Source: an uncultured Piscinibacter sp.
GTDB lineage: Bacteria; Pseudomonadota; Gammaproteobacteria; Burkholderiales; Burkholderiaceae_C
NCBI RefSeq assembly: GCF_937952055.1
Contig: NZ_CALFYO010000020.1
Location: 643,808 to 707,807, forward strand
Direction of reading: 5' to 3'
Length of the DNA: 64,000 bases
The notes beneath the pieces were generated by a model that searched no databases, had not been told where the DNA came from, and saw nothing but the letters and a program-made list of their open reading frames with translations. This document shows, piece after piece, positions 7,785 to 15,213 of the stretch; position 1 is the stretch's first letter, and every line of letters begins with the position of its first letter. The position numbers and the translations under genes are program-made.

Positions 7785-8765
7785 ATGACCCAGACCCGCT
7801 CACGCCGCCGCTTCGGCACCCTCGTCGCCGCCGCCGCGCTCGCATTTGCCGCCGGCACCGCCGCGGCGCAGGAAGGCACGGTGCGCATCGTCGTCGGCTA
7901 CCCTGCCGGCGCCACGTCCGACTCGCTGGCGCGCGTCCTCGCCGAGCACATGCAACGCACGCTGCAGCAGACGGTGATCGTGGAGAACAAGGCCGGCGCC
8001 GGCGGGCGCATCGCCAACGAGCTCGTCAAGGCGGCGCCGGCCGACGGCAGCACCTTGCTGATGACCCCCGTGGCGACGATGGCCATCTTCCCGCACTCCT
8101 ACGCCGGGCAGTTGCGCTACGACCCGGTGAAGGACTTCGTGCCGGTGGCGCACCTGAGCAACTTCCAGGTCGGCCTGGGCGTGGGCACCGCCGTGCCAGC
8201 GAAGACGCTGGCCGAATACGTCGCCTGGGTGAAGGCCGATCCCTCGAAGAACGGCTTCTATGCGTCGGCCGCGCCGGGCAGCATCCCGCACTTCTTCGGC
8301 GTGATGTTCGCCAAGTCGGCCGGCTTGACGCTGACGCACGTGCCCTACAAGGGAACGTCGGCGGCCATGACGGCCATTGCAGGCGGCGAGGTCAGCGCGA
8401 TCTCCACCGTGGCCGCCGACATCCGCGCGCTGGTCGCGGGTGGCAAGGCGCGTCTGCTCGCCGTCGCGGGCGAACAGCGCGACGCGAACTTCCCCGACGT
8501 GCCCACCTTCCGCGAACTCGGCCACGACCTGGTCGCCAAGCCCTGGTACGCGCTGTTCGCGCCGGCGGGCACGCCGCCGGCGGCGGTGGAGCGGCTGTCG
8601 AAGGCCGCCCTGGCGGCGCTGGCCGATCCGGCGCTGCACAAGCGCCTGGTCGAGATGGGTCTGGAGCCCACCGGGTACGGCCCGGAGCGTCTCGGCGCCA
8701 TCCTCAAGGAAGACCTGGATCGCTGGGGCCCCCCGATCCGCGCTTCCGGCTTCAAGGGAGACTGA
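7785..8765 (+). CDS. Bug family tripartite tricarboxylate transporter substrate-binding protein
   Basis: 326 aa, preceded by a good ribosome-binding site (AAGGAGACAG). It has a signal peptide (hydrophobic core LVAAAALAFAAGTAAA, cleavage after AQ), then the Bug/TctC fold: VRIVVGYPAGATSDSLAR, VENKAGAGGRIANE, YDPVKDFVPVAHL, VPYKGTSAAMTAIAGGEV, KARLLAVAGE and the terminal region LAALADPALHKRLVEMG. Such periplasmic proteins bind carboxylate-bearing ligands. No tctA/tctB membrane subunits are adjacent, which is normal for the many orphan Bug genes of Burkholderiales. It is likely co-transcribed with the hydrolase and may bind its product or substrate. Confidence 0.92.
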   Translation: MTQTRSRRRFGTLVAAAALAFAAGTAAAQEGTVRIVVGYPAGATSDSLARVLAEHMQRTLQQTVIVENKAGAGGRIANELVKAAPADGSTLLMTPVATMAIFPHSYAGQLRYDPVKDFVPVAHLSNFQVGLGVGTAVPAKTLAEYVAWVKADPSKNGFYASAAPGSIPHFFGVMFAKSAGLTLTHVPYKGTSAAMTAIAGGEVSAISTVAADIRALVAGGKARLLAVAGEQRDANFPDVPTFRELGHDLVAKPWYALFAPAGTPPAAVERLSKAALAALADPALHKRLVEMGLEPTGYGPERLGAILKEDLDRWGPPIRASGFKGD

Positions 8766-8805
8766 CCGGGCACCCCTGCTGTCGCCGCAGGGACAGGGAA
8801 AAATG

Positions 8806-8817
8806 GCACGGTCGTGC
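8806..8817. promoter_or_regulatory. Candidate acyl-CoA-responsive operator upstream of the acyl-CoA dehydrogenase pair
   Basis: GCACG-GT-CGTGC is a perfect inverted repeat flanked on both sides by A-runs (AAAAATG before, TAAAAC after), 40 bases before the first dehydrogenase ATG. The size and symmetry suit a TetR-type fatty-acid-degradation regulator; I recall similar sites before acyl-CoA dehydrogenase genes in related genera, but cannot verify this here. Confidence 0.5.
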
Positions 8818-8857
8818 TAAAACGCACCCTGAACCGAAAGCCCTTCCGGAGACAGCG

Positions 8858-10039
8858 ATGGACCTGAACTTCACGCCCGAGGAGCAAGCCTTCCGGGCCG
8901 AGATCCGCGCCTGGGTGGCGGACAACCTGCCCCAGGACATCAGCCACAAGGTGCACAACGCGCTGCACCTGACGCGCGACGACATGCAGCGCTGGGCCAA
9001 GATCCTCGGCAAGAAGGGCTGGCACGGCTGGGCCTGGCCGAAGGAGTTCGGCGGCCCCGGCTGGAACGTCATCCAGCGCCACCTGTTCGAGGAGGAGTGC
9101 GCGCTGGCCGGCGCGCCGCGCGTCGTGCCCTTCGGTCCGGTGATGGTGGCGCCGGTGATCATGGCCTTCGGCTCGCCCGAGCAGCAGCAGCGCCACCTGC
9201 CCGGCATCATGAGCGGCGAGGTGTGGTGGAGCCAGGGCTACAGCGAGCCGGGCTCGGGCTCCGACCTTGCCTCGGTGAAGTGCCGTGCCGAGCGCAAGGG
9301 CGACTACTACATCGTCAATGGCCAGAAGACCTGGACCACGCTCGGCCAGTACGGCGACTGGATCTTCTGCCTGGTGCGCACCAGCACCGAGGGCAAGCCG
9401 CAGACCGGCATCAGCTTCCTGCTCATCGACATGAAGAGCCCCGGCATCACCGTGCGGCCGATCATCATGCTCGACGGCGGCCACGAGGTGAACGAGGTCT
9501 GGTTCGACAACGTCGAGGTGCCGGTCGACAACCTGGTGGGCGAGGAGAACAAGGGCTGGACCTATGCGAAGCACCTGCTCGCCCACGAACGCACCAACAT
9601 CGCCGACGTCAACCGCGCCAAGCGCGAGCTTGAGCGGCTCAAGCGCATCGCCAAGGCCGAAGGCGTGTACGAGGACACGCGCTTCCGCGACGAGGTCGCC
9701 AAGCTCGAGGTCGACATCGTCGCGCTGGAGATGATGGTGCTGCGCGTGCTGTCGGCAGAGAAGAGCGGCAAGGCGGCGCTGGACGTTGCCGGCCTGCTGA
9801 AGATCCGCGGCAGCGAAATCCAGCAGCGCTACACCGAGCTGATGATGCTCGCCGCCGGGCCCTACAGCGTGCCTTTCATCCGCGAGGCGATGGAAGCCGG
9901 CTGGCAGGGCGACCAGGTCGGCGCGGCGCACTGCGCGCCGCTGGCCGCCAACTACTTCAACTACCGCAAGACGACGATCTACGGCGGCTCGAACGAAGTT
10001 CAGCGCAACATCGTCTCCGCTACGGTGCTCGGGAGCTGA
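8858..10039 (+). CDS. Acyl-CoA dehydrogenase, large partner of a two-gene pair (pimeloyl-CoA dehydrogenase-like)
   Basis: 393 aa with the acyl-CoA dehydrogenase architecture: N-terminal helical domain, FAD-contacting YSEPGSGSDLAS (residues ~130-145), the beta domain with INGQKTWT-like GQKTWTTLGQYGDW, and the C-terminal YGGSNEVQRNIV. An 8-base purine ribosome-binding site (CCGGAGACAG) precedes the ATG. The next gene encodes a second dehydrogenase 2 bases downstream, so the two likely form a heteromeric enzyme as known for pimC/pimD-type and steroid-side-chain dehydrogenases. The substrate is probably a medium or dicarboxylic acyl-CoA; that is inference from the best-resembling family. Confidence 0.88.
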   Translation: MDLNFTPEEQAFRAEIRAWVADNLPQDISHKVHNALHLTRDDMQRWAKILGKKGWHGWAWPKEFGGPGWNVIQRHLFEEECALAGAPRVVPFGPVMVAPVIMAFGSPEQQQRHLPGIMSGEVWWSQGYSEPGSGSDLASVKCRAERKGDYYIVNGQKTWTTLGQYGDWIFCLVRTSTEGKPQTGISFLLIDMKSPGITVRPIIMLDGGHEVNEVWFDNVEVPVDNLVGEENKGWTYAKHLLAHERTNIADVNRAKRELERLKRIAKAEGVYEDTRFRDEVAKLEVDIVALEMMVLRVLSAEKSGKAALDVAGLLKIRGSEIQQRYTELMMLAAGPYSVPFIREAMEAGWQGDQVGAAHCAPLAANYFNYRKTTIYGGSNEVQRNIVSATVLGS

Positions 10040-10041
10040 CC

Positions 10042-11175
10042 ATGGACTTCGATTTCTCCGACGACCAGGAATCGCTGCGCGACGCGGTGCGCCGCTGGGT
10101 CGACAAGGGCTTCGGCTTCGAGCGCCGCCACGGCATCGCGAAGGCCGGCGGCGCCACGCGCAAGGTCTACGGCGAGCTCGCCGAGCTGGGCCTGACCGGC
10201 CTGGCCGTGCCGGAATCGCAGGGCGGCATGGGCTTCGGCCCGGTCGAGGCGATGGTGGTGTGCGAGGAGCTCGGCCGAGGCCTGGTCAACGCGCCCTATG
10301 CGCATGGCGCGCTGGTGGCGCCGACGCTGCTGTCCGCTGCGCCGGCCGAGCTGCAGGCCGAGTGGCTGCCGAAGATCGCCGACGCCTCGGCGCTGATCGT
10401 GCTCGCGCATCAGGAGCGCGCCGCCCGCTACCGCCTGAACCACGTGACGACGACAGCCGCGAAGGTCGGCAGCGACTGGACGCTCAGCGGCGCCAAGAGC
10501 CTCGTGCCCGCGGGCGACGAGGCCGACGCCTTCATCGTGCCGGCGCGCACCGCCGGCGCAGCCGCCGATGCGGCCGGCATCGGCCTGTTCCTCGTGCCCA
10601 AGGGCGCGAACGGCCTCGCCGTGCGCGGCTACCCGACGCAGGACGGCGCGCGCGCCGCCGAGCTCGCGCTGAAGGACACGCCGGCGACATGGATCGCCGC
10701 CGACGCCCTGCCGCTGCTCGAGCAGGCCATCGACGCCGGCATCGCCGCGGTCTGCGCCGAAGCCGTCGGCGCGATGGACAAGCTGGTCGGCATCACCGCC
10801 GAGTACATGAACACGCGCAAGCAGTTCGGCGTGGCGATCGCCACCTTCCAGGCGCTGCGCCACCGCATCGCCGACGTGAAGATGCAGCTCGAGCTGGCGC
10901 GCTCGATGAGCTACTACGCCAGCCTCAAGCTCAGCGAGGCGCCCGCCGTGCGCCGCCGTGCGATCGCCCAGGCGAAGTACCAGCTCGGCCAGTCGATGCG
11001 CTTCGTGGGCCAGCAGTGCATCCAGCTGCATGGCGGCATCGGCGTCACCGACGAGTACATCGCCAGCCACTACTTCAAGCGGCTGACGGTGCTCGAGATG
11101 ACCTTCGGCGATTCGCTGCACCACCTCGGCGAGGTGTCCGCGCGCATGCAGGACAGCGCCGGCGTGTTCGCCTGA
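10042..11175 (+). CDS. Acyl-CoA dehydrogenase, small partner of the pair (pimeloyl-CoA dehydrogenase-like)
   Basis: 377 aa, more diverged in the FAD-binding part than its neighbour (the usual TEP-GSGSD stretch is replaced by AHQERAARYRLNHV), which is typical of the non-catalytic or half-catalytic small subunit of paired dehydrogenases. The C-terminal half is conserved: MNTRKQFGVAIATFQALRH and QLHGGIGVTDEY. It starts 2 bases after the large subunit gene with GGGAG overlapping the preceding stop, so translation is coupled. Together they would carry one alpha,beta-dehydrogenation step. The partner relation is inferred from gene order and the loss of motifs. Confidence 0.87.
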   Translation: MDFDFSDDQESLRDAVRRWVDKGFGFERRHGIAKAGGATRKVYGELAELGLTGLAVPESQGGMGFGPVEAMVVCEELGRGLVNAPYAHGALVAPTLLSAAPAELQAEWLPKIADASALIVLAHQERAARYRLNHVTTTAAKVGSDWTLSGAKSLVPAGDEADAFIVPARTAGAAADAAGIGLFLVPKGANGLAVRGYPTQDGARAAELALKDTPATWIAADALPLLEQAIDAGIAAVCAEAVGAMDKLVGITAEYMNTRKQFGVAIATFQALRHRIADVKMQLELARSMSYYASLKLSEAPAVRRRAIAQAKYQLGQSMRFVGQQCIQLHGGIGVTDEYIASHYFKRLTVLEMTFGDSLHHLGEVSARMQDSAGVFA

Positions 11176-11211
11176 ACCCGGCGTGACGCCGCTGCCGGCT
11201 AGGATGCCGGC

Positions 11212-12192
11212 ATGAACGATTCCATCGTCGACGTGGCCGGCGTGAGCGTCGGCCACTTCAGCGACCGCCGCCGGCCCACCGGCTGCACGGTGGTGCTGGT
11301 GCCCGAGGGGGCGACCTGCGGCGTCGACGTGCGCGGCGCCGCACCCGGCACGCGCGAGACCGAGCTGCTCTCGCCCTTGAACGCCGTCGAGAAGGTGCAT
11401 GCCGTGCTGCTGGCCGGCGGCAGCGCCTTCGGCCTCGATGCAGCGGGCGGCGTGATGCGCTGGCTCGAAGAGCGCGGCATCGGCGTGGAGGTCGGGCCCG
11501 CGCGTGTGCCCATCGTGCCCGCGGCGATCCTGTTCGACCTCTGGCTCGGCGACGCGCGCATCCGGCCGGACGCCGCCGCCGGCCACGCGGCCTGTGTCGC
11601 GGCGAGCCGCGACATTCCCGCCCAGGGCAACGTCGGCGCCGGCGCCGGCGCGACCGTCGGCAAGCTGTTCGGCATCGAGCGTGCGATGCGTGGCGGCATC
11701 GGCAGTGCCGCGGTGACGGTCGGCGGCATCACCGTCGGCGCCCTCGTGGCCGTCAACGCGCTCGGCGACGTCATCGACCCGTCCAGCGGGCAGCCTGTCG
11801 CCGGCGCACGCACCGCCGGCGGCGCGCGCCTGCAGAATTCGATGGACGCCTTGTTGCGCGGCGAACTGCCCGCGCCGCTGCAGCCCGGCGCCGCCACCAC
11901 GTTGGGCGTGATCGCCACGGACGCGCAGCTCACCAAGTCGCAGGCGAACAAGATCGCGCAGATGGCCCACGACGGCCTCGCGCGCTGCATCAACCCGGTG
12001 CACACCATGGGCGACGGCGACACGCTGTTCGCGCTGGGCACCGGCACCGCCGGCCGCAGCACCAACGTCACCCTGCTCGGCGCACTCGCTGCGGAGGCCA
12101 CCACGCGGGCGGTGCTGCGGGCCGTGCGTGCTGCGTCGCGCCTGGCGGAGCCCGGCCTTCCCGCACTGCCTTGCGCGTCGGACCTCGCATGA
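11212..12192 (+). CDS. P1 family (S58/DmpA-like) N-terminal nucleophile peptidase
   Basis: 326 aa. It belongs to the P1/DmpA family of self-cleaving aminopeptidases: DVAGVSVGHFSDRRRPTGCTVVL, RGAAPGTRETELL, AVLLAGGSAFGLDAAGGV, GNVGAGAGATVGKL, GAATTLGVIATDA (the autocleavage region with the Thr nucleophile) and the basic SQANKIAQMAHDGLARCI are present. These enzymes release N-terminal residues or hydrolyse small amides and beta-peptides. It follows the dehydrogenase pair by 36 bases but has its own TAGGAT hexamer 6 bases before the ATG and no ribosome-binding site, suggesting a separate leaderless transcript. Its physiological substrate is unknown. Confidence 0.88.
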   Translation: MNDSIVDVAGVSVGHFSDRRRPTGCTVVLVPEGATCGVDVRGAAPGTRETELLSPLNAVEKVHAVLLAGGSAFGLDAAGGVMRWLEERGIGVEVGPARVPIVPAAILFDLWLGDARIRPDAAAGHAACVAASRDIPAQGNVGAGAGATVGKLFGIERAMRGGIGSAAVTVGGITVGALVAVNALGDVIDPSSGQPVAGARTAGGARLQNSMDALLRGELPAPLQPGAATTLGVIATDAQLTKSQANKIAQMAHDGLARCINPVHTMGDGDTLFALGTGTAGRSTNVTLLGALAAEATTRAVLRAVRAASRLAEPGLPALPCASDLA

Positions 12193-12322
12193 GCCCTTCC
12201 CTGCCCACCCATCGCAGCGCGGTGGACGACGATCCGCGCCGACCGCGACGACAGGTTCGCGCGAGCGGACGGCGCGTGGACCGGCGCTCCCGGCAGCGGG
12301 TGGAAGGGGGCCGAGAAGCTGC

Positions 12323-13060
12323 ATGACCAGGCGCGCCACCACCCTCGCCCAGGTGCTCTTCTCGCAAGGCTTCGGCAGCCGGCGAGAGTGCGAAGGCCTG
12401 ATCGCCTCGGGCTTCGTCAGCCTGGCCGGCCAGGTCTGCGACGACCCCTGGCACGAGGTCGACCCCGTGGACCTGGTCTTTGGCGTGCAGGGCCGATGCT
12501 GGCCGTTCCACGAGAAGGCGCTGGTCCTGCTGCACAAGCCCGCCGGCTACGAGTGCTCGCAAAAGCCGAAGCACCACCCGAGCGTGCTCAGCCTGCTGCC
12601 TGCACCCTTGCGCCGGCGCGGCGTGCAGCCGGTGGGCCGGCTCGACGAGGACACCACGGGATTGCTGCTGCTCACCGACGACGGTGCACTGATCCATCGG
12701 CTCACCTCGCCCAAGCACCACGTGCCCAAGGTCTACGAGGTGCGATGCAAGCATCCGGTCGACGAACGGCAGCTCACGGCGCTGCGCGAGGGCGTGGTGC
12801 TCGACGACGACCCGGCGCCGGTGCGCGCCGCGGCCTGCGAGGCCGACGGCACGCACGGCCTGCGCCTCACGCTCACCGAAGGCAAGTACCACCAGGTCAA
12901 GCGCATGGTCGCCGCCGCGGGCAATCGCGTCGAGGCCCTGCACCGGAGCGGCTTCGGCGCGCTGACGCTGCCGGCCGACCTCGGCCCCGGCCAGTGGCGC
13001 TGGCTGGCCGGGCCGCAGGACATCACTGGGGCGCCGACGCCGGCGGCTTCCAGCCGTTGA
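12323..13060 (+). CDS. RsuA-family 16S rRNA pseudouridine synthase
   Basis: 245 aa. The N-terminal S4 domain (TLAQVLFSQGFGSRRECEGL) is followed by the RsuA/RluB/E/F catalytic domain: KALVLLHKPAGYECSQ, VGRLDEDTTGLLLLTDDG with the catalytic Asp in GRLDEDTTG, and LTEGKYHQVKRMVAA. It would isomerise a uridine in rRNA, most likely U516 of 16S as RsuA does, although RluE-type activity on 23S is not excluded. The last 38 bases overlap in antisense with the end of the convergent cytochrome c gene. A purine-rich stretch upstream (GAGAAG) may serve as ribosome-binding site. Confidence 0.88.
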   Translation: MTRRATTLAQVLFSQGFGSRRECEGLIASGFVSLAGQVCDDPWHEVDPVDLVFGVQGRCWPFHEKALVLLHKPAGYECSQKPKHHPSVLSLLPAPLRRRGVQPVGRLDEDTTGLLLLTDDGALIHRLTSPKHHVPKVYEVRCKHPVDERQLTALREGVVLDDDPAPVRAAACEADGTHGLRLTLTEGKYHQVKRMVAAAGNRVEALHRSGFGALTLPADLGPGQWRWLAGPQDITGAPTPAASSR

Positions 13061-13364
13061 CCATGCCGACGTAGGCCCAAAGCAGGTCGATCTGCTCCGG
13101 CTTCAGCGTGCCGCCCCAGGCCGGCATCGCGCCCTTGCCGTTCGTCACCGAACGCACGAAGCGCTCCTTGTCGTGCTGCGGAAAGGTGCGCAGGTCGAAG
13201 CCGATGCCATTGGTGACGAGATTGATGCCGTGGCAGCGGGTGCAGGAGCTGACGTAGATCCTGCGCCCGGCCTCGGCGGCGTCGGCTGCCGACGGCTGCG
13301 CACCCACCGCCGACGCTGCGGCCGCGAGCGCCAGCAGGGCTGCGGTGCGATGTCCCGCGGTCAT
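13023..13364 (-). CDS. Small c-type cytochrome, partner of the PQQ dehydrogenase
   Basis: 113 aa. A signal peptide (AALLALAAAASAVGA) is followed by a single heme c motif, CTRCH, and the distal methionine segment GKGAMPAWGGTL. This is a periplasmic class I monoheme cytochrome. Its ATG overlaps the TGA of the upstream PQQ alcohol dehydrogenase (ATGA), so the two are translationally coupled, and it most likely accepts electrons from that enzyme, as xoxG/exaB cytochromes do. It overlaps the pseudouridine synthase end on the other strand by 38 bases. Confidence 0.9.
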   Translation of the reverse strand: MTAGHRTAALLALAAAASAVGAQPSAADAAEAGRRIYVSSCTRCHGINLVTNGIGFDLRTFPQHDKERFVRSVTNGKGAMPAWGGTLKPEQIDLLWAYVGMVNGWKPPASAPQ

Positions 13365-15058
13365 CGTGCCGAGGGCAGCGCGAAGGTCCACACCGAGCCG
13401 CCGGCCGGCACGTTGGCGGTGTCCGGGTCGCCGGCAAGCGCGCCGTAGACATGCGCCGACCCGCTTAGCACGGTGATGTACTCGCGACCGTTCTTCTGCC
13501 AGGCGATCGGCAATCCGGAGATGCCCGAGCCGGTCTGGAAGGACCACAGCTTCTTGCCCGTCTTCGCGTCGTAGGCCATGAACTGGCCGTTCTGCGCACC
13601 GGTGAAGACCACGCCCGAGGCGGTCGACAGCACGCCGGCCCAGAACGGCGACTTGTTGCGCACCGTCCATACCGCCTTGCCCGCCACCGGGTCCCAGGCC
13701 ACCAGCGCGCCGCGGCTGCCGTCGGAGGGGTCGACGAAGCCACCGAGTTCGAGACCGAGGTACCAGTTCGGTCCGCCCGGCCGTTCCTGCTTGACGTACT
13801 TGACCTTCATGCCGAGGTCGATCGAGTTCAGGAAGACGAGGCGGCGCGCCGGATCGTAGCTCATCGGCATCCAGTTCTTGCCGCCGAAGGCGCTCGGCCA
13901 GACCTCGATGAAGTCCTTCATTTCCTCGGTCTGGCGCACCATCGCCGTCATCGGCGTGTCGATGGGGCGGCCGCTGGCCTTGTCGATGCCACTGGCCCAG
14001 TTGACCTTGCGCGCGAACTGCGTGCCGGAGATCAGCTTGCCGTTCGTGCGGTCGAGCACGTAGAAGAAGCCGTTGCGGTTGGCCTGCATCAGCACCTTGG
14101 TGCTCTTGCCGTTGATCGGCAGTTCCGCCAGCACCAGCTCGTTGGTGCCGTCGTAGTCGTACGGGTCGCCGGGGGCGAACTGGTAGTGCCAGACGATCTC
14201 GCCGGTGGAGGGCCTGAGCGCCAGCACCGAGCCGATGTAGAGCGAATCGCCGCCGCGCGTGGCCGCGTTCCACGGGCCGCCATTGCCCACCCCCCAGTAC
14301 ACGAGGTTCAGCTCGGGGTCGTAGCTGCCGGTCAGCCAGGTCGGCGCGCCGCCGGTCTTGTAGGCCTCGCCCTTCCAGGTGTCGCCGCCGGGCTCGCCAG
14401 GAGCGGCAGTGGTCCAGCGATGCCACTTCTTCTCGCCGGTCTTCAGGTCCCAGCCGTCGAGGAAGCCGCGCGTACCGTATTCACCGCCGGAGATGCCGGT
14501 GATCAGCACGCCGTCGGCGATCAGCGGCGCGTGGGTCATCGAGTAGCCGTCCTTGTACTCGGCCGCCTTGCTCTTCCAGATCGTCTTGCCGTCGACCATC
14601 GAGACGGCCATCACGTGCGCGTCGATGGTGGTGCGGTAGAGCACGCCGTTCAGCGCCGCCATGCCGCGCGTGTGGATGCCGCAGCACAGGTAGCCGGCGA
14701 TGTCGTTGGGCAGTTCGATTGCCGTCTTCCACTTCTGCCGGCCCGTCACCGCGTCGATGGCGATCGTGTGCGTGTGCGAGGCGACGTACATCGTGCCATC
14801 GATGACCAGCGGCTGGTTCGAGGCGTTGGTCGAGTTGTCCAGGCTGAGGTTCCACACCGGCGCCAGGTGCTTCACGTTGGCCGGCGTGATCTGCCTGAGC
14901 GGCGTATGGCGCTGCAACGACCAGCCCATGCCGTAGGTGGTGACGTCGCCGGGCGTGGCGGCGTCGTTGCGCAGGTCGGCGATCGTCTGCGCGTGCGTGC
15001 CCGTCAGGGCGCCCGACAGCGCCATTGCCGCCACGCAGCGCACCAGCGTCTTGTCCAT
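13361..15058 (-). CDS. PQQ-dependent methanol/ethanol-family alcohol dehydrogenase with DxD metal signature
   Basis: 565 aa, quinoprotein alcohol dehydrogenase of the eight-bladed propeller type. The signal peptide is MDKTLVRCVAAMALSGALTG, the vicinal disulfide pair is Cys125-Cys126 in GYLCCGIHTRG, the metal-ligand Glu lies in SGGEYGTRG and Asn in GVGNGGPWN, and the active-site Asp segment is DPYDYDGTNE (Asp301 and Asp303). An aspartate two residues after the catalytic one is the mark of lanthanide-dependent enzymes (XoxF, PedH); calcium enzymes usually have Ala, Ser or Thr there. The preceding SD is GAGGAGACA. It forms an operon with the cytochrome c and is divergent from a GAF-type regulator. 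It would oxidise alcohols or aldehydes in the periplasm. Confidence 0.9.
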   Translation of the reverse strand: MDKTLVRCVAAMALSGALTGTHAQTIADLRNDAATPGDVTTYGMGWSLQRHTPLRQITPANVKHLAPVWNLSLDNSTNASNQPLVIDGTMYVASHTHTIAIDAVTGRQKWKTAIELPNDIAGYLCCGIHTRGMAALNGVLYRTTIDAHVMAVSMVDGKTIWKSKAAEYKDGYSMTHAPLIADGVLITGISGGEYGTRGFLDGWDLKTGEKKWHRWTTAAPGEPGGDTWKGEAYKTGGAPTWLTGSYDPELNLVYWGVGNGGPWNAATRGGDSLYIGSVLALRPSTGEIVWHYQFAPGDPYDYDGTNELVLAELPINGKSTKVLMQANRNGFFYVLDRTNGKLISGTQFARKVNWASGIDKASGRPIDTPMTAMVRQTEEMKDFIEVWPSAFGGKNWMPMSYDPARRLVFLNSIDLGMKVKYVKQERPGGPNWYLGLELGGFVDPSDGSRGALVAWDPVAGKAVWTVRNKSPFWAGVLSTASGVVFTGAQNGQFMAYDAKTGKKLWSFQTGSGISGLPIAWQKNGREYITVLSGSAHVYGALAGDPDTANVPAGGSVWTFALPSAR

Positions 15059-15143
15059 GATGTCTCCTCGTCGTGTTCCGGGACGGGTCGGACGATAGAT
15101 CCGCGTCAAGGTCGCGGCCACTTCGGGAGTAACCCTAGCCCCT

Positions 15144-15161
15144 TGCTGTTCCGTTGCAGCA
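15144..15161. promoter_or_regulatory. Short inverted repeat between PQQ dehydrogenase and its putative regulator
   Basis: TGCTG and CAGCA arms separated by 8 bases, in the 155-base divergent intergenic region. It may be the binding site of the Fis-type helix-turn-helix protein encoded next to it. The arms are only 5 bases, so support is weak. Confidence 0.3.
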
Positions 15162-15213
15162 CAGCTTGCCCGGTGCCGCGCACAGGCCGCACACTGCGCG
15201 GCCGGAGACGCCG

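Noticed and set aside
15105..15120. Sigma-54-like promoter before the PQQ dehydrogenase (TGGCCG-N5-TTGAC on the minus strand)
   Set aside because: The essential GC of the -12 element reads GA, and the adjacent regulator lacks the AAA+ domain needed for sigma-54 activation.
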